A stretch of DNA of 39,757 nt from Nitrospirota bacterium (GCA_016235245.1 JACRLO010000024.1:1-39757), one strand, 5' to 3'; counted from the stretch's first letter, positions 8,069 through 20,005 are shown. Made by a program: numbers and translations. The notes: generated by a model from the sequence alone, not told the origin.

Positions 8069-9949
8069 TTACTTGGTTGGTTTCAGACGTCGCAGTTTTT
8101 CAACGGCAACCATCAGAATTGAAAGCGCTGCCGGGGTCATGCCCTGTATTCTGCCGGCCTGACCGAGACTGTCTGGTCGAATCTCTTCAAGTTTAAAGAG
8201 GAGCTCTCTTGATATTCCCGGCAACAAACGGTAATCAAAATCAGACGGAATTTTTTTGTTTTCGATCCCCAGAAGCCTCTCTGCAGCTTCCATCTGCCGC
8301 CGGATATATCCTTCATACTTTGTCTGAATTTCAACCTGTTGCTCAATATCGTCATTCAGCAGGGCAAAGGAAGGGGCAAGCTCCTTTATTACGGCATAGG
8401 AAACTTCAGGCCGCTTGAGAAGTTGGTCGAGCGTGATGTCTTCGTTGATAACGGATGTGCTGAGGGCATTCAGCGTGTTGTTGATCACAGATGGTTTTAT
8501 CCTGACTTTTCTGAGTCTCTGCGTTTCTTCTTCAATCTTTGCCTTCTTATCTACAAACCGGTCATACAGATCGCCGGCTAACAACCCGATGTCATGGCCT
8601 TTTTCCATAAGCCTGAGGTCTGCATTGTCATGCCTCAAAAGAAGCCGGTATTCTGAGCGAGAGGTGAACATGCGGTATGGCTCCTGAGTCCCTTTTGTAA
8701 CCAGGTCATCAATAAGAACGCCGATATATGCTTCATGTCGTCCAAGGATGAGGGCCTCTCGCCCCTGAATTTTCAGGGCAGCATTGATGCCTGCCATTAG
8801 CCCCTGAGCAGCAGCCTCTTCATACCCTGATGTGCCGTTAATCTGGCCTGCAAGGAACAGGCCCTCAATCTTCTTTGTCTCAAGAGAGTGCTTTAGCTGT
8901 GTAGGGGACACAAAGTCATATTCAATGGCATAGGCGGGCCGCATGATCTCGACCTCTTCGAGGCCTGGGATAGTTCTCAAAAAACTGAGCTGAATATCAT
9001 AGGGAAGACTGGTAGAAACACCATTTGCATAATACTCTGTTGTTTCAAGTCCTTCCGGTTCGAGGAAAACCTGATGCCGCTCTCTGTCAGCAAACCTGAC
9101 GATCTTGTCCTCGATAGAGGGGCAATAGCGCGGACCGATGCCGGTTATCTTGCCGCTGTACATGGCAGAACGCTGCAGATTTTCCCTTATTATGGCATGA
9201 GTTTCCTTGTTCGTATAGGTTATGTAACAGGGTAGTTGTGGGTTTACGATCTTTTCGGTGCCATGCGAAAACGGAAGTGGAGGATTGTCACCATATTGTG
9301 CTTCAGTTTTTGAAAAATCAATGGATTTTGCATCCAGCCGTGCAGGTGTTCCTGTTTTTAGTCTGCCGAGTTTCAATCCAAGCTGAGCGAGACTATTGGA
9401 AAGTCCGACAGAAGGGAGCTCGCCTGCCCGACCTGCTTCAAAACTGTCGTGGCCTATATGCATCAGGCCTTTAAGGAACGTTCCGGCAGTAATAACCACG
9501 CACTTTGTGTCATAGACAGTTCCAAGGGATGTCTTCACTCCGCATATCTTGTTATCAGGCGCAAGAATTTCCTCAATGGTCGCCTGCTTGATGTCGAGCT
9601 TCTCCTGCTCCTCAAGCATTCTCCGCATTCTGAGCCTGTACAGGACCCTGTCAGCCTGAGCCCTCAAAGACCAGACAGCAGGCCCTTTTGACTTGTTCAG
9701 CATCCGAAATTGAATGCCAGCCTTGTCAGTCACCTTTGCCATCTCGCCGCCAAGCACATCGATCTCCCTTACAAGATGACCCTTGGCAAGTCCGCCAATC
9801 GCCGGATTGCAGGACATCTGTCCAATAGTGTCGAGGTTCATCGTGAAGATACAGGTTGAAAGCCCCATGCGTGCAGACGCCAGAGCAGCCTCACAGCCGG
9901 CATGTCCGGCTCCGATAACGATCACCTCATATGTTTTATTCATAGTCAT
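8069..9949 (-). CDS. mnmG: tRNA uridine-5-carboxymethylaminomethyl modification enzyme MnmG (GidA)
   Basis: FAD-dependent enzyme that with MnmE modifies the wobble uridine at C5 in certain tRNAs. The Rossmann motif GAGHAG is at residues 13-18, and the family blocks [21 protein letters not shown] and [11 protein letters not shown] follow. At 626 residues it is full length. The C-terminal helical domain ([26 protein letters not shown]-type block) is present. Two ATGs lie six bases apart (9949 and 9943) and neither has a convincing ribosome site. A TATAAT box lies just 8 bases upstream of the first ATG, suggesting a nearly leaderless transcript. It stands alone on the minus strand; mnmE and rsmG are not in the window. 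Confidence 0.97.
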   Translation of the reverse strand: MTMNKTYEVIVIGAGHAGCEAALASARMGLSTCIFTMNLDTIGQMSCNPAIGGLAKGHLVREIDVLGGEMAKVTDKAGIQFRMLNKSKGPAVWSLRAQADRVLYRLRMRRMLEEQEKLDIKQATIEEILAPDNKICGVKTSLGTVYDTKCVVITAGTFLKGLMHIGHDSFEAGRAGELPSVGLSNSLAQLGLKLGRLKTGTPARLDAKSIDFSKTEAQYGDNPPLPFSHGTEKIVNPQLPCYITYTNKETHAIIRENLQRSAMYSGKITGIGPRYCPSIEDKIVRFADRERHQVFLEPEGLETTEYYANGVSTSLPYDIQLSFLRTIPGLEEVEIMRPAYAIEYDFVSPTQLKHSLETKKIEGLFLAGQINGTSGYEEAAAQGLMAGINAALKIQGREALILGRHEAYIGVLIDDLVTKGTQEPYRMFTSRSEYRLLLRHDNADLRLMEKGHDIGLLAGDLYDRFVDKKAKIEEETQRLRKVRIKPSVINNTLNALSTSVINEDITLDQLLKRPEVSYAVIKELAPSFALLNDDIEQQVEIQTKYEGYIRRQMEAAERLLGIENKKIPSDFDYRLLPGISRELLFKLEEIRPDSLGQAGRIQGMTPAALSILMVAVEKLRRLKPTK

Positions 9950-9957
9950 GAATTCTT

Positions 9958-9963
9958 ATTATA
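9958..9963 (-). promoter_or_regulatory. -10 box immediately upstream of mnmG
   Basis: A perfect TATAAT on the minus strand ends 8 bases before the mnmG ATG. No good -35 hexamer is seen at the proper distance. If used, the transcript would begin within about 2 bases of the first ATG. Confidence 0.45.
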
Positions 9964-9989
9964 AGATAATTCCTGTTATCAGCGCACCG

Positions 9990-10003
9990 GAAGGCCTGCC
10001 TTC
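9990..10003. repeat. Short inverted repeat between mnmG and the DUF1015 gene
   Basis: GAAGGC and GCCTTC flank a CT dinucleotide in the 119-base divergent intergenic region. It could be a protein-binding site affecting either gene, or chance. Confidence 0.3.
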
Positions 10004-10029
10004 AATGCTGGAATAAACCGCAATCTGCA

Positions 10030-10038
10030 TGCTAAAAT
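10030..10038 (+). promoter_or_regulatory. Possible extended -10 promoter for DUF1015-gap-pgk
   Basis: TGCTAAAAT fits an extended -10 element (TGn followed by TAAAAT) about 30 bases before the ATG of the DUF1015 gene. There is no strong -35 box. A predicted start near 10045 leaves room for the GGAGAGA ribosome site. Confidence 0.4.
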
Positions 10039-10068
10039 AGCAAATCTTTAATCCCACGGAGAGAATAC

Positions 10069-12344
<2,276 letters not shown>

Positions 12345-12347
12345 TCC

Positions 12348-13583
12348 ATGGCCAAGCAGAATGGGAATCCGATGCCGATCAAGGATGTTCTTGGGAAACT
12401 CGCTATTGATGATCTGAGGCTGAAAGGCAAGCGGGTCTTTATCCGGGCAGATTTCAATGTTCCTCTGGATGACAACCTCCGGATTACGGATGACAGCAGG
12501 ATTCGTTCGACTCTGGCAACGATCAACTATGCGATAGACGAAGGAGCAAGGGTCATCCTTGCATCCCATCTCGGCAGGCCAAAGGGAAAACCTGACCCCC
12601 GGTACAGCCTTGCACCTGTTGCAAAGAGGCTGCAGAGACTGCTTGACAAGGATGTGATATTTGCTCCTGACTGTATCGGTTCCCAAGTCGAAAATATTGT
12701 TTCGAAGATGAAGGATGGTGATGTGGTTCTTCTGGAAAACCTGAGGTACCATGCTGAAGAGGAGAAGAATGATGAAGACTTCTCAAAGAAACTGGCAAGC
12801 CTTGCAGACTTTTTCATCAATGATGCATTTGGCGCTGCTCACAGGGCTCATGCATCTACGGTAGGGATTACCAGGTTTCTCACATCGGCAGCCGGATTCC
12901 TGATGAAAAAGGAAATTGAATATCTCAAGGGAGTTGTGGATAACCCGATCAGGCCATTTGTCGCGATATTGGGCGGCGCAAAGGTATCAGGGAAGATTGG
13001 CGTGCTCGAGCATCTTGAAAACAAGGTGGACAAAGTCATCGTGGGCGGCGGCATGGCCTTCACCTTTATCAAGGCAATGGGTGATGAGGTCGGCGACTCG
13101 CTGGTTGAGACTGAGATGATCGAGACAGCTCAGAGGATCAGGAAAAAGCTCAAGTCAACCGGCATTAAGTTCTATCTGCCTGTTGACTGTGTTATTGCGC
13201 AGAGCCTTGAACCTGGTGCTGAAACTAAGATCGTGCCTACGCTCGAGATTCCGAAGGGATGGAGGGCGCTGGATATCGGGCCTGCAACCGTGAAGCTTTT
13301 CTCAGAGGCGCTTGAGAATGCAAAGACAATCCTCTGGAACGGCCCCATGGGAGTCTTCGAAGTAGATGCTTTTTCGCGTGGGACCTATGCCATAGCGAAT
13401 GCTGTAGCCGATGCCTATGCTCTCACTATTGTGGGCGGTGGAGACACTGACCTTGCAGTACATAGGGCTGGCGTGACCAATGCGCTTTCTTTCATCTCAA
13501 CAGGCGGCGGTGCATCTCTGCAACTTCTTGAGGGCAAGGAACTTCCGGGTATCGCAGCGCTAACAGACAGAAAAGCCGAGTAG
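12348..13583 (+). CDS. pgk: Phosphoglycerate kinase
   Basis: Transfers phosphate between 1,3-bisphosphoglycerate and ADP, the step after GAPDH. Signature blocks are RADFNVPLD (about 34-42), SHLGRPKG, LENLRYHAEEEKND, NDAFGAAHRAHAST, GGAKVSGKIGVLEHL and the nucleotide loop GGGDTDLAV near the C-terminus. Length is 411 residues. The N-terminus has about a dozen residues before the usual start; an ATG lies 8 codons in (residue 9), but the first ATG follows AGAGGG and fits operon spacing with gap. The gene is followed by a strong terminator. Triosephosphate isomerase, often fused or adjacent, is absent here. Confidence 0.97.
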   Translation: MAKQNGNPMPIKDVLGKLAIDDLRLKGKRVFIRADFNVPLDDNLRITDDSRIRSTLATINYAIDEGARVILASHLGRPKGKPDPRYSLAPVAKRLQRLLDKDVIFAPDCIGSQVENIVSKMKDGDVVLLENLRYHAEEEKNDEDFSKKLASLADFFINDAFGAAHRAHASTVGITRFLTSAAGFLMKKEIEYLKGVVDNPIRPFVAILGGAKVSGKIGVLEHLENKVDKVIVGGGMAFTFIKAMGDEVGDSLVETEMIETAQRIRKKLKSTGIKFYLPVDCVIAQSLEPGAETKIVPTLEIPKGWRALDIGPATVKLFSEALENAKTILWNGPMGVFEVDAFSRGTYAIANAVADAYALTIVGGGDTDLAVHRAGVTNALSFISTGGGASLQLLEGKELPGIAALTDRKAE

Positions 13584-13605
13584 CAGCAAAGACGAAAGGC
13601 ACAAT

Positions 13606-13650
13606 AAAAAAAGCAGGGCAAGTCTTCTTGCCCTGCTTTTATGTTTTTTA
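13606..13650. terminator. Strong bidirectional terminator between pgk and hisG
   Basis: A perfect 14-base-pair stem (AAAAGCAGGGCAAG with its complement, 13609-13622 and 13627-13640) has a TCTT tetraloop. It is followed on the plus strand by ATGTTTTTT and on the minus strand by TTTTTATTG, so it can end both the gap-pgk and hisD-hisG transcripts. Confidence 0.9.
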
Positions 13651-13665
13651 AACACTGAGAAGTTG

Positions 13666-14550
13666 CTACGGTATTACCTTGTTCAGCCGATATTCAACAA
13701 TGCCTGATGCGCCGGCTTTTTTAAGTCTTGGTATCAGTTCGCGGACCTTTCTTTCATCGATAACAACGTCGAGATCATACCAGCCACTGTCAGAAAGGGC
13801 CGATATGGTGGGTGAGTGCATAGCCGGCAAAATGGTCAGCAGACGTTTCAGGTCGGTCTGTTTAACGTTCATCTTCATGCCGACCTTTTCCTCTGCAGCA
13901 AGCGCCCCTTTAAGAAGCATAACCAGGTTCTCCATCTTCTGCTGCTTCCATCTGTTCTGCCAGGCCTTCTTGTTTGAGATGAAGCGAGTGCTTGACTGGA
14001 GTATCGTCTCGACAATCCTGAGATTGTTTGCGCGAAGAGAAGACCCTGTCTCGGTCAGTTCAACGATAGCATCAGCGAGATGAGGGGGCTTCACTTCCGT
14101 GGCGCCCCACGAAAAATCTACCTCTGCCTTGATCTTGTTCGCCTTCAGGTATCGCTTTGTGAAGCCTACAAGTTCAGTCGCTATTCTCTTGCCGTTGAGG
14201 TCCTTAATGGTCTTGATTTTTGAATCATTGGGGACAGCAACGACCCAACGGACCGGTTTCAGCCCTTCCTTTGCATACGTCAGTTCAGCGACCTCTTTTA
14301 TGTCAGCGTTCTGTTCCATGATCCAGTCATATCCTGTGAGACCGCAGTCGATAATGCCGCTTTCAACGTACCGGGCCATTTCCTGCGCCCTGATCAGCAT
14401 GGACTCTATCTCCACATCATCGAATATCGGATAGTAAGAGCGGCCGGACACAGCCACATGATAGCCTGCCTTTCTGAAAAGCTTTAAGGTCGCTTCCTGC
14501 AGGCTTCCTTTCGGCAGGCCAAGCCTGAGAATTTTCTTTGTTTGTTTCAT
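13666..14550 (-). CDS. hisG: ATP phosphoribosyltransferase, long form HisG
   Basis: First step of histidine synthesis: joins ATP and PRPP to give phosphoribosyl-ATP. The catalytic part shows [15 protein letters not shown] (residues 8-22) and the [10 protein letters not shown] block. At 294 residues it is the long form, with an ACT-like C-terminal domain (about 210-290) that senses histidine, so it should not need a separate HisZ. It starts at an ATG 33 bases downstream of the hisD stop and is the second gene of a hisD-hisG pair. Feedback inhibition by histidine is expected from the family. Confidence 0.96.
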   Translation of the reverse strand: MKQTKKILRLGLPKGSLQEATLKLFRKAGYHVAVSGRSYYPIFDDVEIESMLIRAQEMARYVESGIIDCGLTGYDWIMEQNADIKEVAELTYAKEGLKPVRWVVAVPNDSKIKTIKDLNGKRIATELVGFTKRYLKANKIKAEVDFSWGATEVKPPHLADAIVELTETGSSLRANNLRIVETILQSSTRFISNKKAWQNRWKQQKMENLVMLLKGALAAEEKVGMKMNVKQTDLKRLLTILPAMHSPTISALSDSGWYDLDVVIDERKVRELIPRLKKAGASGIVEYRLNKVIP

Positions 14551-14583
14551 TCAATCTTCCTTTCTGAATATACAATACATAGT

Positions 14584-15870
14584 TTACGTCAAGAGTTCTT
14601 CTTTCCTCACACGAATCGTGTTCCCATGCGCCTCAAGTCCTTCTATATCAGCGATAGCTTCGACGACAGTGGAAAGACGAAGAAATCCTTCCCTGGTGAA
14701 GCCCAGAACACTTGAACGCTTATAAAAGTCATACACCCCAAGGGGTGACGAGAAGCGTGCGGTGCCGCCTGTGGGAAGCGTATGGTTAGGTCCTGCAGAG
14801 TAATCCCCTAACGCCTCAGGACTCCAGGGGCCAAGGAACATGGCTCCTGCGTTTTCGATCAGCGGCACAATATCAATCGGTTTTTTTGTCATGATCTCAA
14901 GATGTTCAGGTGCAATTGAGTTTGAGAGCGCAACGGCTTCCTTGATGTTTTTTGTAACAATGATGGCCCCATAGTTTTCGAGTGAAGCTTTTGCGATCTT
15001 TTTTCTCTTCAGCTTGTTGAGCTGACGTTCAATCTCTTTTGCTGCTGCCTCGGCAAGTCTCCGGGAATCTGTAATCAGGATAGAGGAAGCAAGCTCGTCA
15101 TGCTCTGCCTGGCTCAGCATGTCTGCTGCCACGAACGCCGGGTGTGTTGAGCTGTCGGCAATGATAAGAATCTCACTGGGGCCGGCGACCATGTCTATGT
15201 CAACGATCCCAAATACCATCTTCTTTGCTGTTGCAACAAAGATATTGCCCGGACCGACGATTTTGTCCACTTTCCTGATGCTCCTGGTGCCGTAGGCAAA
15301 GGCTGCTACTGCCTGGGCCCCGCCAATACGGTAGACCTCTTTTACGCCTAACATTTCAATAGCGGCCATGACATAGGGGTTCATCAACCCGTCAGGCGCA
15401 GGAACGCAGAGCGCTATCTCAGCCACCCCAGCCACCTGCGCAGGGATGACATTCATAAGAACGGTTGAGGGATATGCGGCTTTGCCGCCCGGGATATATG
15501 CGCCGATTCTTTTGAGGGGCCGAATCGCCTGACCAAGGATTGTGTCGCCCTCAGTGAAGGACCAGGAGTGTTCCTTCTGCATCTCATGGAACCGTCTGAT
15601 GCGTTTTGCCGAGACCTCGAAGGCCTTGATGATTTTGGGGTCAGCCTTCCCTGCTGCCTTCCTGATCTCTGCTTCGCTCACCTTCAGCCTGGAGGCTTTT
15701 TTATCATCAAACTTTTGGGTATATTTCAGGACCGCCGTGTCACCGTTTTTACGGACATCAGCAAGGATAGTCTCCACCGTGCGGAGCACAGAGCTGCTTA
15801 CAGAAACATTGCGGGATTGCAGTTTTTTGAGAAATGCCGACAGGTCGCTGCTCTTGCTTATTATTTTCAT
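14584..15870 (-). CDS. hisD: Histidinol dehydrogenase
   Basis: Zinc enzyme that oxidises L-histidinol twice with NAD to give histidine, the last step of the pathway. Family blocks are present: PGGKAAYPSTVLMNVIPA, VAGPSEILIIAD, LSQAEHDE with the zinc-site Gln and His, APEHLEIM with the catalytic Glu-His pair, and GPNHTLPTGGTARF. It is 428 residues, a normal length. The ATG has no ribosome-binding sequence, and the -10 box of a good promoter lies eight bases before it, so translation probably begins on a leaderless or nearly leaderless mRNA. It is the first gene of hisD-hisG; no other his genes are in the window. Confidence 0.97.
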   Translation of the reverse strand: MKIISKSSDLSAFLKKLQSRNVSVSSSVLRTVETILADVRKNGDTAVLKYTQKFDDKKASRLKVSEAEIRKAAGKADPKIIKAFEVSAKRIRRFHEMQKEHSWSFTEGDTILGQAIRPLKRIGAYIPGGKAAYPSTVLMNVIPAQVAGVAEIALCVPAPDGLMNPYVMAAIEMLGVKEVYRIGGAQAVAAFAYGTRSIRKVDKIVGPGNIFVATAKKMVFGIVDIDMVAGPSEILIIADSSTHPAFVAADMLSQAEHDELASSILITDSRRLAEAAAKEIERQLNKLKRKKIAKASLENYGAIIVTKNIKEAVALSNSIAPEHLEIMTKKPIDIVPLIENAGAMFLGPWSPEALGDYSAGPNHTLPTGGTARFSSPLGVYDFYKRSSVLGFTREGFLRLSTVVEAIADIEGLEAHGNTIRVRKEELLT

Positions 15871-15878
15871 GGTGATTA

Positions 15879-15907
15879 ATTCTATCGTGTAGCCTGCAAT
15901 TATTCAA
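15879..15907 (-). promoter_or_regulatory. hisD promoter placed for a leaderless transcript
   Basis: On the minus strand TTGAAT (15902-15907), 17 bases, then TAGAAT (15879-15884). The ATG of hisD is eight bases beyond the -10 box, so transcription should start at or within 1-2 bases of the ATG. No Shine-Dalgarno sequence is available. Confidence 0.6.
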
Positions 15908-15971
15908 GCAAAGAGAAGCGGGACGCAAAGAATGACTACTTCTTCACAAAAACTATGGCAAAGGATACATG

Positions 15972-16382
15972 CTAAACGGTGAATTCATTCAGCTGCTCAA
16001 TGAATTCTTCGAGGTGTCCTTCCTCTTCATGCAGAATATGCGTAAGCAGTTTCTTGATCTTCTCATCAGGGATGATCGCAATATGATCCTTGTACATGGC
16101 GATGGCACCTTTTTCGAGTTCGATCAGTCTCCTAAGATATCCTTTGGGGCCGCCTTTGCCAAAGTTCAGCTCACGGTGCTCCATCGACGGTATGCCTCCC
16201 AGATCAACGATCAGTTCGGAAAGTTTTTCTGCATGCCTCATCTCGTCTTTTGCGATCTCTTCCATTTCCCTGCTCGGCCTGCATTGGGGCGTTACAAAAC
16301 TGTCTCTCATATAGATGAGGATCGCCTCGATTTCACCGGTCAGGTCCTGATTCAGAAGGTTTATAATGGCCTGTTTCTTCAT
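15972..16382 (-). CDS. Ferritin-like diiron protein
   Basis: A 136-residue four-helix protein of the ferritin/bacterioferritin-like superfamily. Iron ligands are visible as E17 in the first helix, E47-M-R-H50, a glutamate near 90, and E120-E-G-H123. It is shorter than classical bacterioferritin and has no obvious haem methionine assignment, so iron storage, iron delivery or peroxide protection are all possible. The reading frame stays open upstream, but the ATG at 16382 has a strong AAGGAG site and lies 13 bases after the M16 stop, so it is the last gene of an apparent tonB-M16-M16-ferritin run. Confidence 0.88.
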   Translation of the reverse strand: MKKQAIINLLNQDLTGEIEAILIYMRDSFVTPQCRPSREMEEIAKDEMRHAEKLSELIVDLGGIPSMEHRELNFGKGGPKGYLRRLIELEKGAIAMYKDHIAIIPDEKIKKLLTHILHEEEGHLEEFIEQLNEFTV

Positions 16383-16395
16383 GTTCTGAGCTCCT

Positions 16396-17724
16396 TCAGT
16401 ATTTAAGCTTTGCTTTTTCCAGGTTGCCGATAACAACGAGGACATAATTCTTCGTATCGAGATATTTCTTTGCCACCCTGAGGATATCCTCCTGAGTGAC
16501 CGCATTGATGAGGGAAGGATACTTATCAACATAATCCATCCCAAGGCTGTTAAACTCCACAGCAAGAGCAAAGCCTGCTATTTTGCTGTTAGAGTCAATG
16601 CGCAGGGGGAAACTTCCGGTAAGATATGATTTCGCATCCTGAAGCTCCCTGTCACTCACAGGTTCTGCTTTAATGCGCTCCATTTCCCTGAGGACTTCGT
16701 CGATAGCAGCATTTGCAGACTCATTTTTTGTCTGGAGGCCTGCCTGGAAACTGCCGCTGAACCTGCTTGCAGAAAAGAAGCTGTGCACATCATATGCAAG
16801 ACCCTTGTTGTCGCGGATATTGTCCATAAGGCGCGATGCAAACCCGCCGCCCCCCAAAATGTAGTTCATAACAGACACTGCGTAGTAGTCGGGGTTGTCA
16901 CGGCTTATGCCGAGATGTCCAATGATAATGTTTGACTGGGTGAGGTCCTTGTTTGTTTTGATAACGGTCGGATTATTTTTTGCGCGGATACCGGGAAGGG
17001 GTATTGAAGGGATGTTTTTTTCTTCCCATTGGCCTAAATGCCTGTCCAGGAGAGCCTTCAATTCATCCCTGCTGATGTCGCCTACGACAGACATGATCGC
17101 GTTGTTTGGTGCAAAGAAGGAGGCATGAAAGTCAATAATGTCCTGCCTGCTGATCAGGTCAAGGGACTCAATGGTTCCCTGTACCTGCCTTGCATAGGGA
17201 TGCTCCCCAAACACAGCCTTTGAAAAAGCGATAGAGGCAAGAGCGCCGGGCTCTTCGTTTTGCTGGATGAGCCAGTTCCTGGTGATCCTTTTCTTTCTCT
17301 TTAGCTCCTCTTCGTTAAAGGCAGGGTTCATCAGTATGTCAGAGAGGAGATCAAAACCAAGATCAATGTCCTTCTTCAGGACTGAAAGGGAGATTGTGGT
17401 ATAGTCAGCACCTGCTGAGGCGCTGAGCGAACCGCCCACAAATTCAATTGCTTCACTGATCTGCCGTGATGTTCTTTTTTGTGTTCCTTCACTCAAAAGC
17501 GCTGCAGTCAGATATGCGAGCCCCGCCTTGTCAGAAGGTTCGACAACGCTTCCGGCCCTGACTGCCATGACGATTGTGACAATCGGCAGTGCCTTTCGCT
17601 CTGCATGGAGAAGGACCATGTTGTTTGAAAGTATATCCTTTTCAGCCAAAGGACTGCCGGATGCCTGAGATGCAAGAAAAATAGCAAGCAGCATGATAAT
17701 GAAATGTTTAACAATTTTTTTCAT
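16396..17724 (-). CDS. M16 peptidase-family protein, probably catalytically inactive subunit
   Basis: Periplasmic (signal peptide, residues 1-23) M16 zinc-peptidase-fold protein of 442 residues. The family position for the inverted zinc motif HxxEH reads AYLTA (residues 70-74 in KAGLAYLTAALLSEGT), so both zinc histidines and the catalytic glutamate are missing. The rest of the fold is well kept, including the C-terminal GGGGFASRLMDNIRDNKGLAYD-like substrate-grip block. It overlaps the active M16 gene by four bases (ATGA). The pair matches the known design of heterodimeric M16 peptidases, with one catalytic and one structural subunit. The substrate is unknown. Confidence 0.9.
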   Translation of the reverse strand: MKKIVKHFIIMLLAIFLASQASGSPLAEKDILSNNMVLLHAERKALPIVTIVMAVRAGSVVEPSDKAGLAYLTAALLSEGTQKRTSRQISEAIEFVGGSLSASAGADYTTISLSVLKKDIDLGFDLLSDILMNPAFNEEELKRKKRITRNWLIQQNEEPGALASIAFSKAVFGEHPYARQVQGTIESLDLISRQDIIDFHASFFAPNNAIMSVVGDISRDELKALLDRHLGQWEEKNIPSIPLPGIRAKNNPTVIKTNKDLTQSNIIIGHLGISRDNPDYYAVSVMNYILGGGGFASRLMDNIRDNKGLAYDVHSFFSASRFSGSFQAGLQTKNESANAAIDEVLREMERIKAEPVSDRELQDAKSYLTGSFPLRIDSNSKIAGFALAVEFNSLGMDYVDKYPSLINAVTQEDILRVAKKYLDTKNYVLVVIGNLEKAKLKY

Positions 17725-19040
17725 TGCGCCACTCCCTTTGCGAGCGGAATCAGAATGCCTGTCGTCTTTTGTTCGTCAATGAGATATTTCTTTGCAGCGC
17801 GGCTCACATCTTCAGGCGTTACCTTGCGGATACCTTCAAGATATTTGTCGATAAACTTCCAGCCTACGGTCATCTCAAATGAGCCGATCGTTTTAGCCTG
17901 CATGTAAATCGAATCCTGCTGCATGATGAACGATGCCTCGACCTGGTTCTTTGCCTTCTGGACTTCCTGGGCTGAAGGAAGCTCGTTTTTGATCTTTTCA
18001 ATTTCCTCAAACATGGCCTTTTCAACATCCTCTATCTTTTTGCCCTGGCCTGCCGTTGCCCCAGAGAAGAAGAGAAAGGGAGCCTTATAAAGACCCTCGT
18101 ACCCAGCCCATGCAGATACGGCTATCTGCTTCTCATAAACAAGCGAGCGATAAAGTCTGGAGCTCTTCCCATCCGAAAGAATGCTGCCTAACACATCAAG
18201 GGCAAATCCATCCGCATGGGTAATATTCGGAGCCTTATAGACCGAAAGGAGATAAGGGAGTTCAGCTTCTTTTTTTACATAAATCCTGCGCTCCCCTTTC
18301 TGCTCGTCCTCTTCGACGGTTATTGCCGGAATTGGAGGCCCTGCAGGGATGCTGCCGAAGGCTGCCTTTATTTTGGCCAGGATCTCCCGCTGATTTACGT
18401 CTCCAACTACTATGATCACTGCGTTGTTCGGTGCATAATATGTCCTGTAATGACTGACAAGGTCATCAGGGTTGAGCGTTTTCAGGTCAGACATCCAGCC
18501 GATAACAGGCCAGCGATAGGAATGGTTTTTAAACGCAGCAGCAAAGACTTCTTCCATCACAAAGTTCTGCGGGTCATCCTCATAGCGCATTCTGCGCTCT
18601 TCCATTACTACATCGCGTTCTGAAAGCACTGACTCCTTTGTCAGGATAAGGTTCTGCATGCGGTCCGCCTCAAGCTCGATCGGCAGGCTGATGCGGTCAG
18701 ATGCAAGAAGTTCGAAATATCCGGTATAGTCCTTTGACGTAAACGCATTATCTGTGCCGCCTGACCGCTGAATGGTCTGGGAAAATGTCTTGGGCCCGTG
18801 ATTTTTTGTTCCCTTGAACATCATATGCTCAAGCAGATGACTCAGGCCGGTCTTGCCGGTCTTCTCATTGAGTGAGCCTACCCTATACCAGATCTGGAAT
18901 GTGGCTGTCGGAGCTTTGTGGTCCTCGACGATCAGGACCTTGAGGCCGTTGTCGAGCATATACTCATTGATCGGCAGTGCATAAGACGAAGCAACAAACA
19001 GTAAACTGATAAAAAATGCTGCAAAGGTTTTCTTTTTCAT
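17721..19040 (-). CDS. M16 family zinc peptidase, active subunit
   Basis: Secreted M16 (pitrilysin/MPP-like) peptidase of 439 residues. After a signal peptide (1-21), the zinc motif HLLEH is at residues 68-72 (TGLSHLLEHMMFKGT), with the third ligand glutamate expected in the MEERRMRYEDDP segment. It is the short, two-domain form that works as a dimer. The partner is the inactive M16 gene immediately downstream. It follows tonB by 50 bases. M16 pairs beside envelope genes are thought to degrade peptides in the periplasm; no substrate can be named from the sequence. Confidence 0.94.
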   Translation of the reverse strand: MKKKTFAAFFISLLFVASSYALPINEYMLDNGLKVLIVEDHKAPTATFQIWYRVGSLNEKTGKTGLSHLLEHMMFKGTKNHGPKTFSQTIQRSGGTDNAFTSKDYTGYFELLASDRISLPIELEADRMQNLILTKESVLSERDVVMEERRMRYEDDPQNFVMEEVFAAAFKNHSYRWPVIGWMSDLKTLNPDDLVSHYRTYYAPNNAVIIVVGDVNQREILAKIKAAFGSIPAGPPIPAITVEEDEQKGERRIYVKKEAELPYLLSVYKAPNITHADGFALDVLGSILSDGKSSRLYRSLVYEKQIAVSAWAGYEGLYKAPFLFFSGATAGQGKKIEDVEKAMFEEIEKIKNELPSAQEVQKAKNQVEASFIMQQDSIYMQAKTIGSFEMTVGWKFIDKYLEGIRKVTPEDVSRAAKKYLIDEQKTTGILIPLAKGVAQ

Positions 19041-19090
19041 ACTTCTATTTTACCGATATAGCATTATACTTGCCAAAGGATAATGAAAAC

Positions 19091-19945
19091 CTACCTGATG
19101 CCGTAGCCGAACATCGTATAGAAAAAGTGACCGTTGATCGTATAGGAGTCCATGCCCCAGCTATCAGGGATGGGCCAATACGGTTCGCCGTCCCTGATAG
19201 CCTTGAGAGCTGCATCATCAAGCATCTTATATCCTGAAGTTCTTATTAGTTCCAGAGCCCCTAGCCTTCCATCCTTCCTGATAGTGAAGCTGATTTTAAG
19301 GTCTCCATAGAGTCCTTTTTTGCTCGCTTCAGGCGGATACTCCCAGATGCTCTCGATCTTCTCCTTCAGTTTTCTCATATATCCGGCGTACCGATAATCC
19401 TGCGATTCAAAGGTGATTTGGTCATTTTTTTTCTTAGCACCATCACCTTTTCGAGCCGCATCGCCTCTCGCATTAATGTCGAAAAGTTTTTCCCGATTTG
19501 ATGCCTCACGCTTGCTTGCCTGGCTGCTGCTTTTGAGGAAGCCAGGCTTGGAAGAACTCTCTTCAGGGGGTTCATCGCCATGGGCCTCGCTTTTTCCAGG
19601 CTTTGGCGATGCTCCTTCGGGGAGTGGCTTCCCGTCGTCCTTCCCTTGCCCCGGGACCATAGGCTTATCCTGTGAGGGCGAGGTTTTTGGAGGAATCTTG
19701 GTAACAGGAGGCAGCGGTTTCAGGGATTTGGGAACGACTGGAAGAGGTCTGGCGTCGGGCGGGACCGGAATCGGTTTTGCCGGCGGCGAAGGCAGTATCT
19801 CAGGGCTTTTTGCCTGCTCAGGGGTAACGAGTTGGGTAAAAAATTCCCGCGCCTTACGGGTCTTTTGCTCCGGCAGAAAATATATGCCGATGAGGATGAT
19901 CGCATGGAGTGCTACGGAAATAAGCAGAAACCTTTTTATGGCCAA
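19091..19945 (-). CDS. tonB: TonB-type energy transducer
   Basis: Inner-membrane protein that couples the proton-motive force to outer-membrane receptors. One N-terminal transmembrane anchor (about 6-24), a long proline/lysine-rich periplasmic linker (about 45-140), a charged segment, and a C-terminal TonB domain (about 188-284) with IRKDGRLGALELIRTSGYKMLDDAALKAI. Translation starts at TTG with AGGAAAGAG upstream. A TTGAAA-N16-TATACT promoter precedes it. exbB and exbD are not in the window. The C-terminal extension after the usual end (DSWGMDSYTINGHFFYTMFG) looks typical of gliding/Ton-like variants rather than E. coli TonB, so TonB-family is the safe assignment. Confidence 0.85.
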   Translation of the reverse strand: MAIKRFLLISVALHAIILIGIYFLPEQKTRKAREFFTQLVTPEQAKSPEILPSPPAKPIPVPPDARPLPVVPKSLKPLPPVTKIPPKTSPSQDKPMVPGQGKDDGKPLPEGASPKPGKSEAHGDEPPEESSSKPGFLKSSSQASKREASNREKLFDINARGDAARKGDGAKKKNDQITFESQDYRYAGYMRKLKEKIESIWEYPPEASKKGLYGDLKISFTIRKDGRLGALELIRTSGYKMLDDAALKAIRDGEPYWPIPDSWGMDSYTINGHFFYTMFGYGIR

Positions 19946-19977
19946 TGGTTCTCTTTCCTGTTGAAGATATCTAACGT

Positions 19978-20005
19978 AGTATAAACCTCATTCAGCAATT
20001 TTCAA
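19978..20005 (-). promoter_or_regulatory. Promoter upstream of tonB
   Basis: On the minus strand TTGAAA (20000-20005) and TATACT (19978-19983) are 16 bases apart. The predicted start is about 26 bases before the TTG start codon of tonB, making the tonB-M16-M16-ferritin run a separate transcription unit. Confidence 0.55.

Noticed and set aside
16383-16571. Upstream extension of the ferritin-like frame by 63 codons.
   Set aside because: It overlaps the end of the M16 gene in another frame, while the ATG at 16382 has a strong ribosome site and the protein fold begins there.
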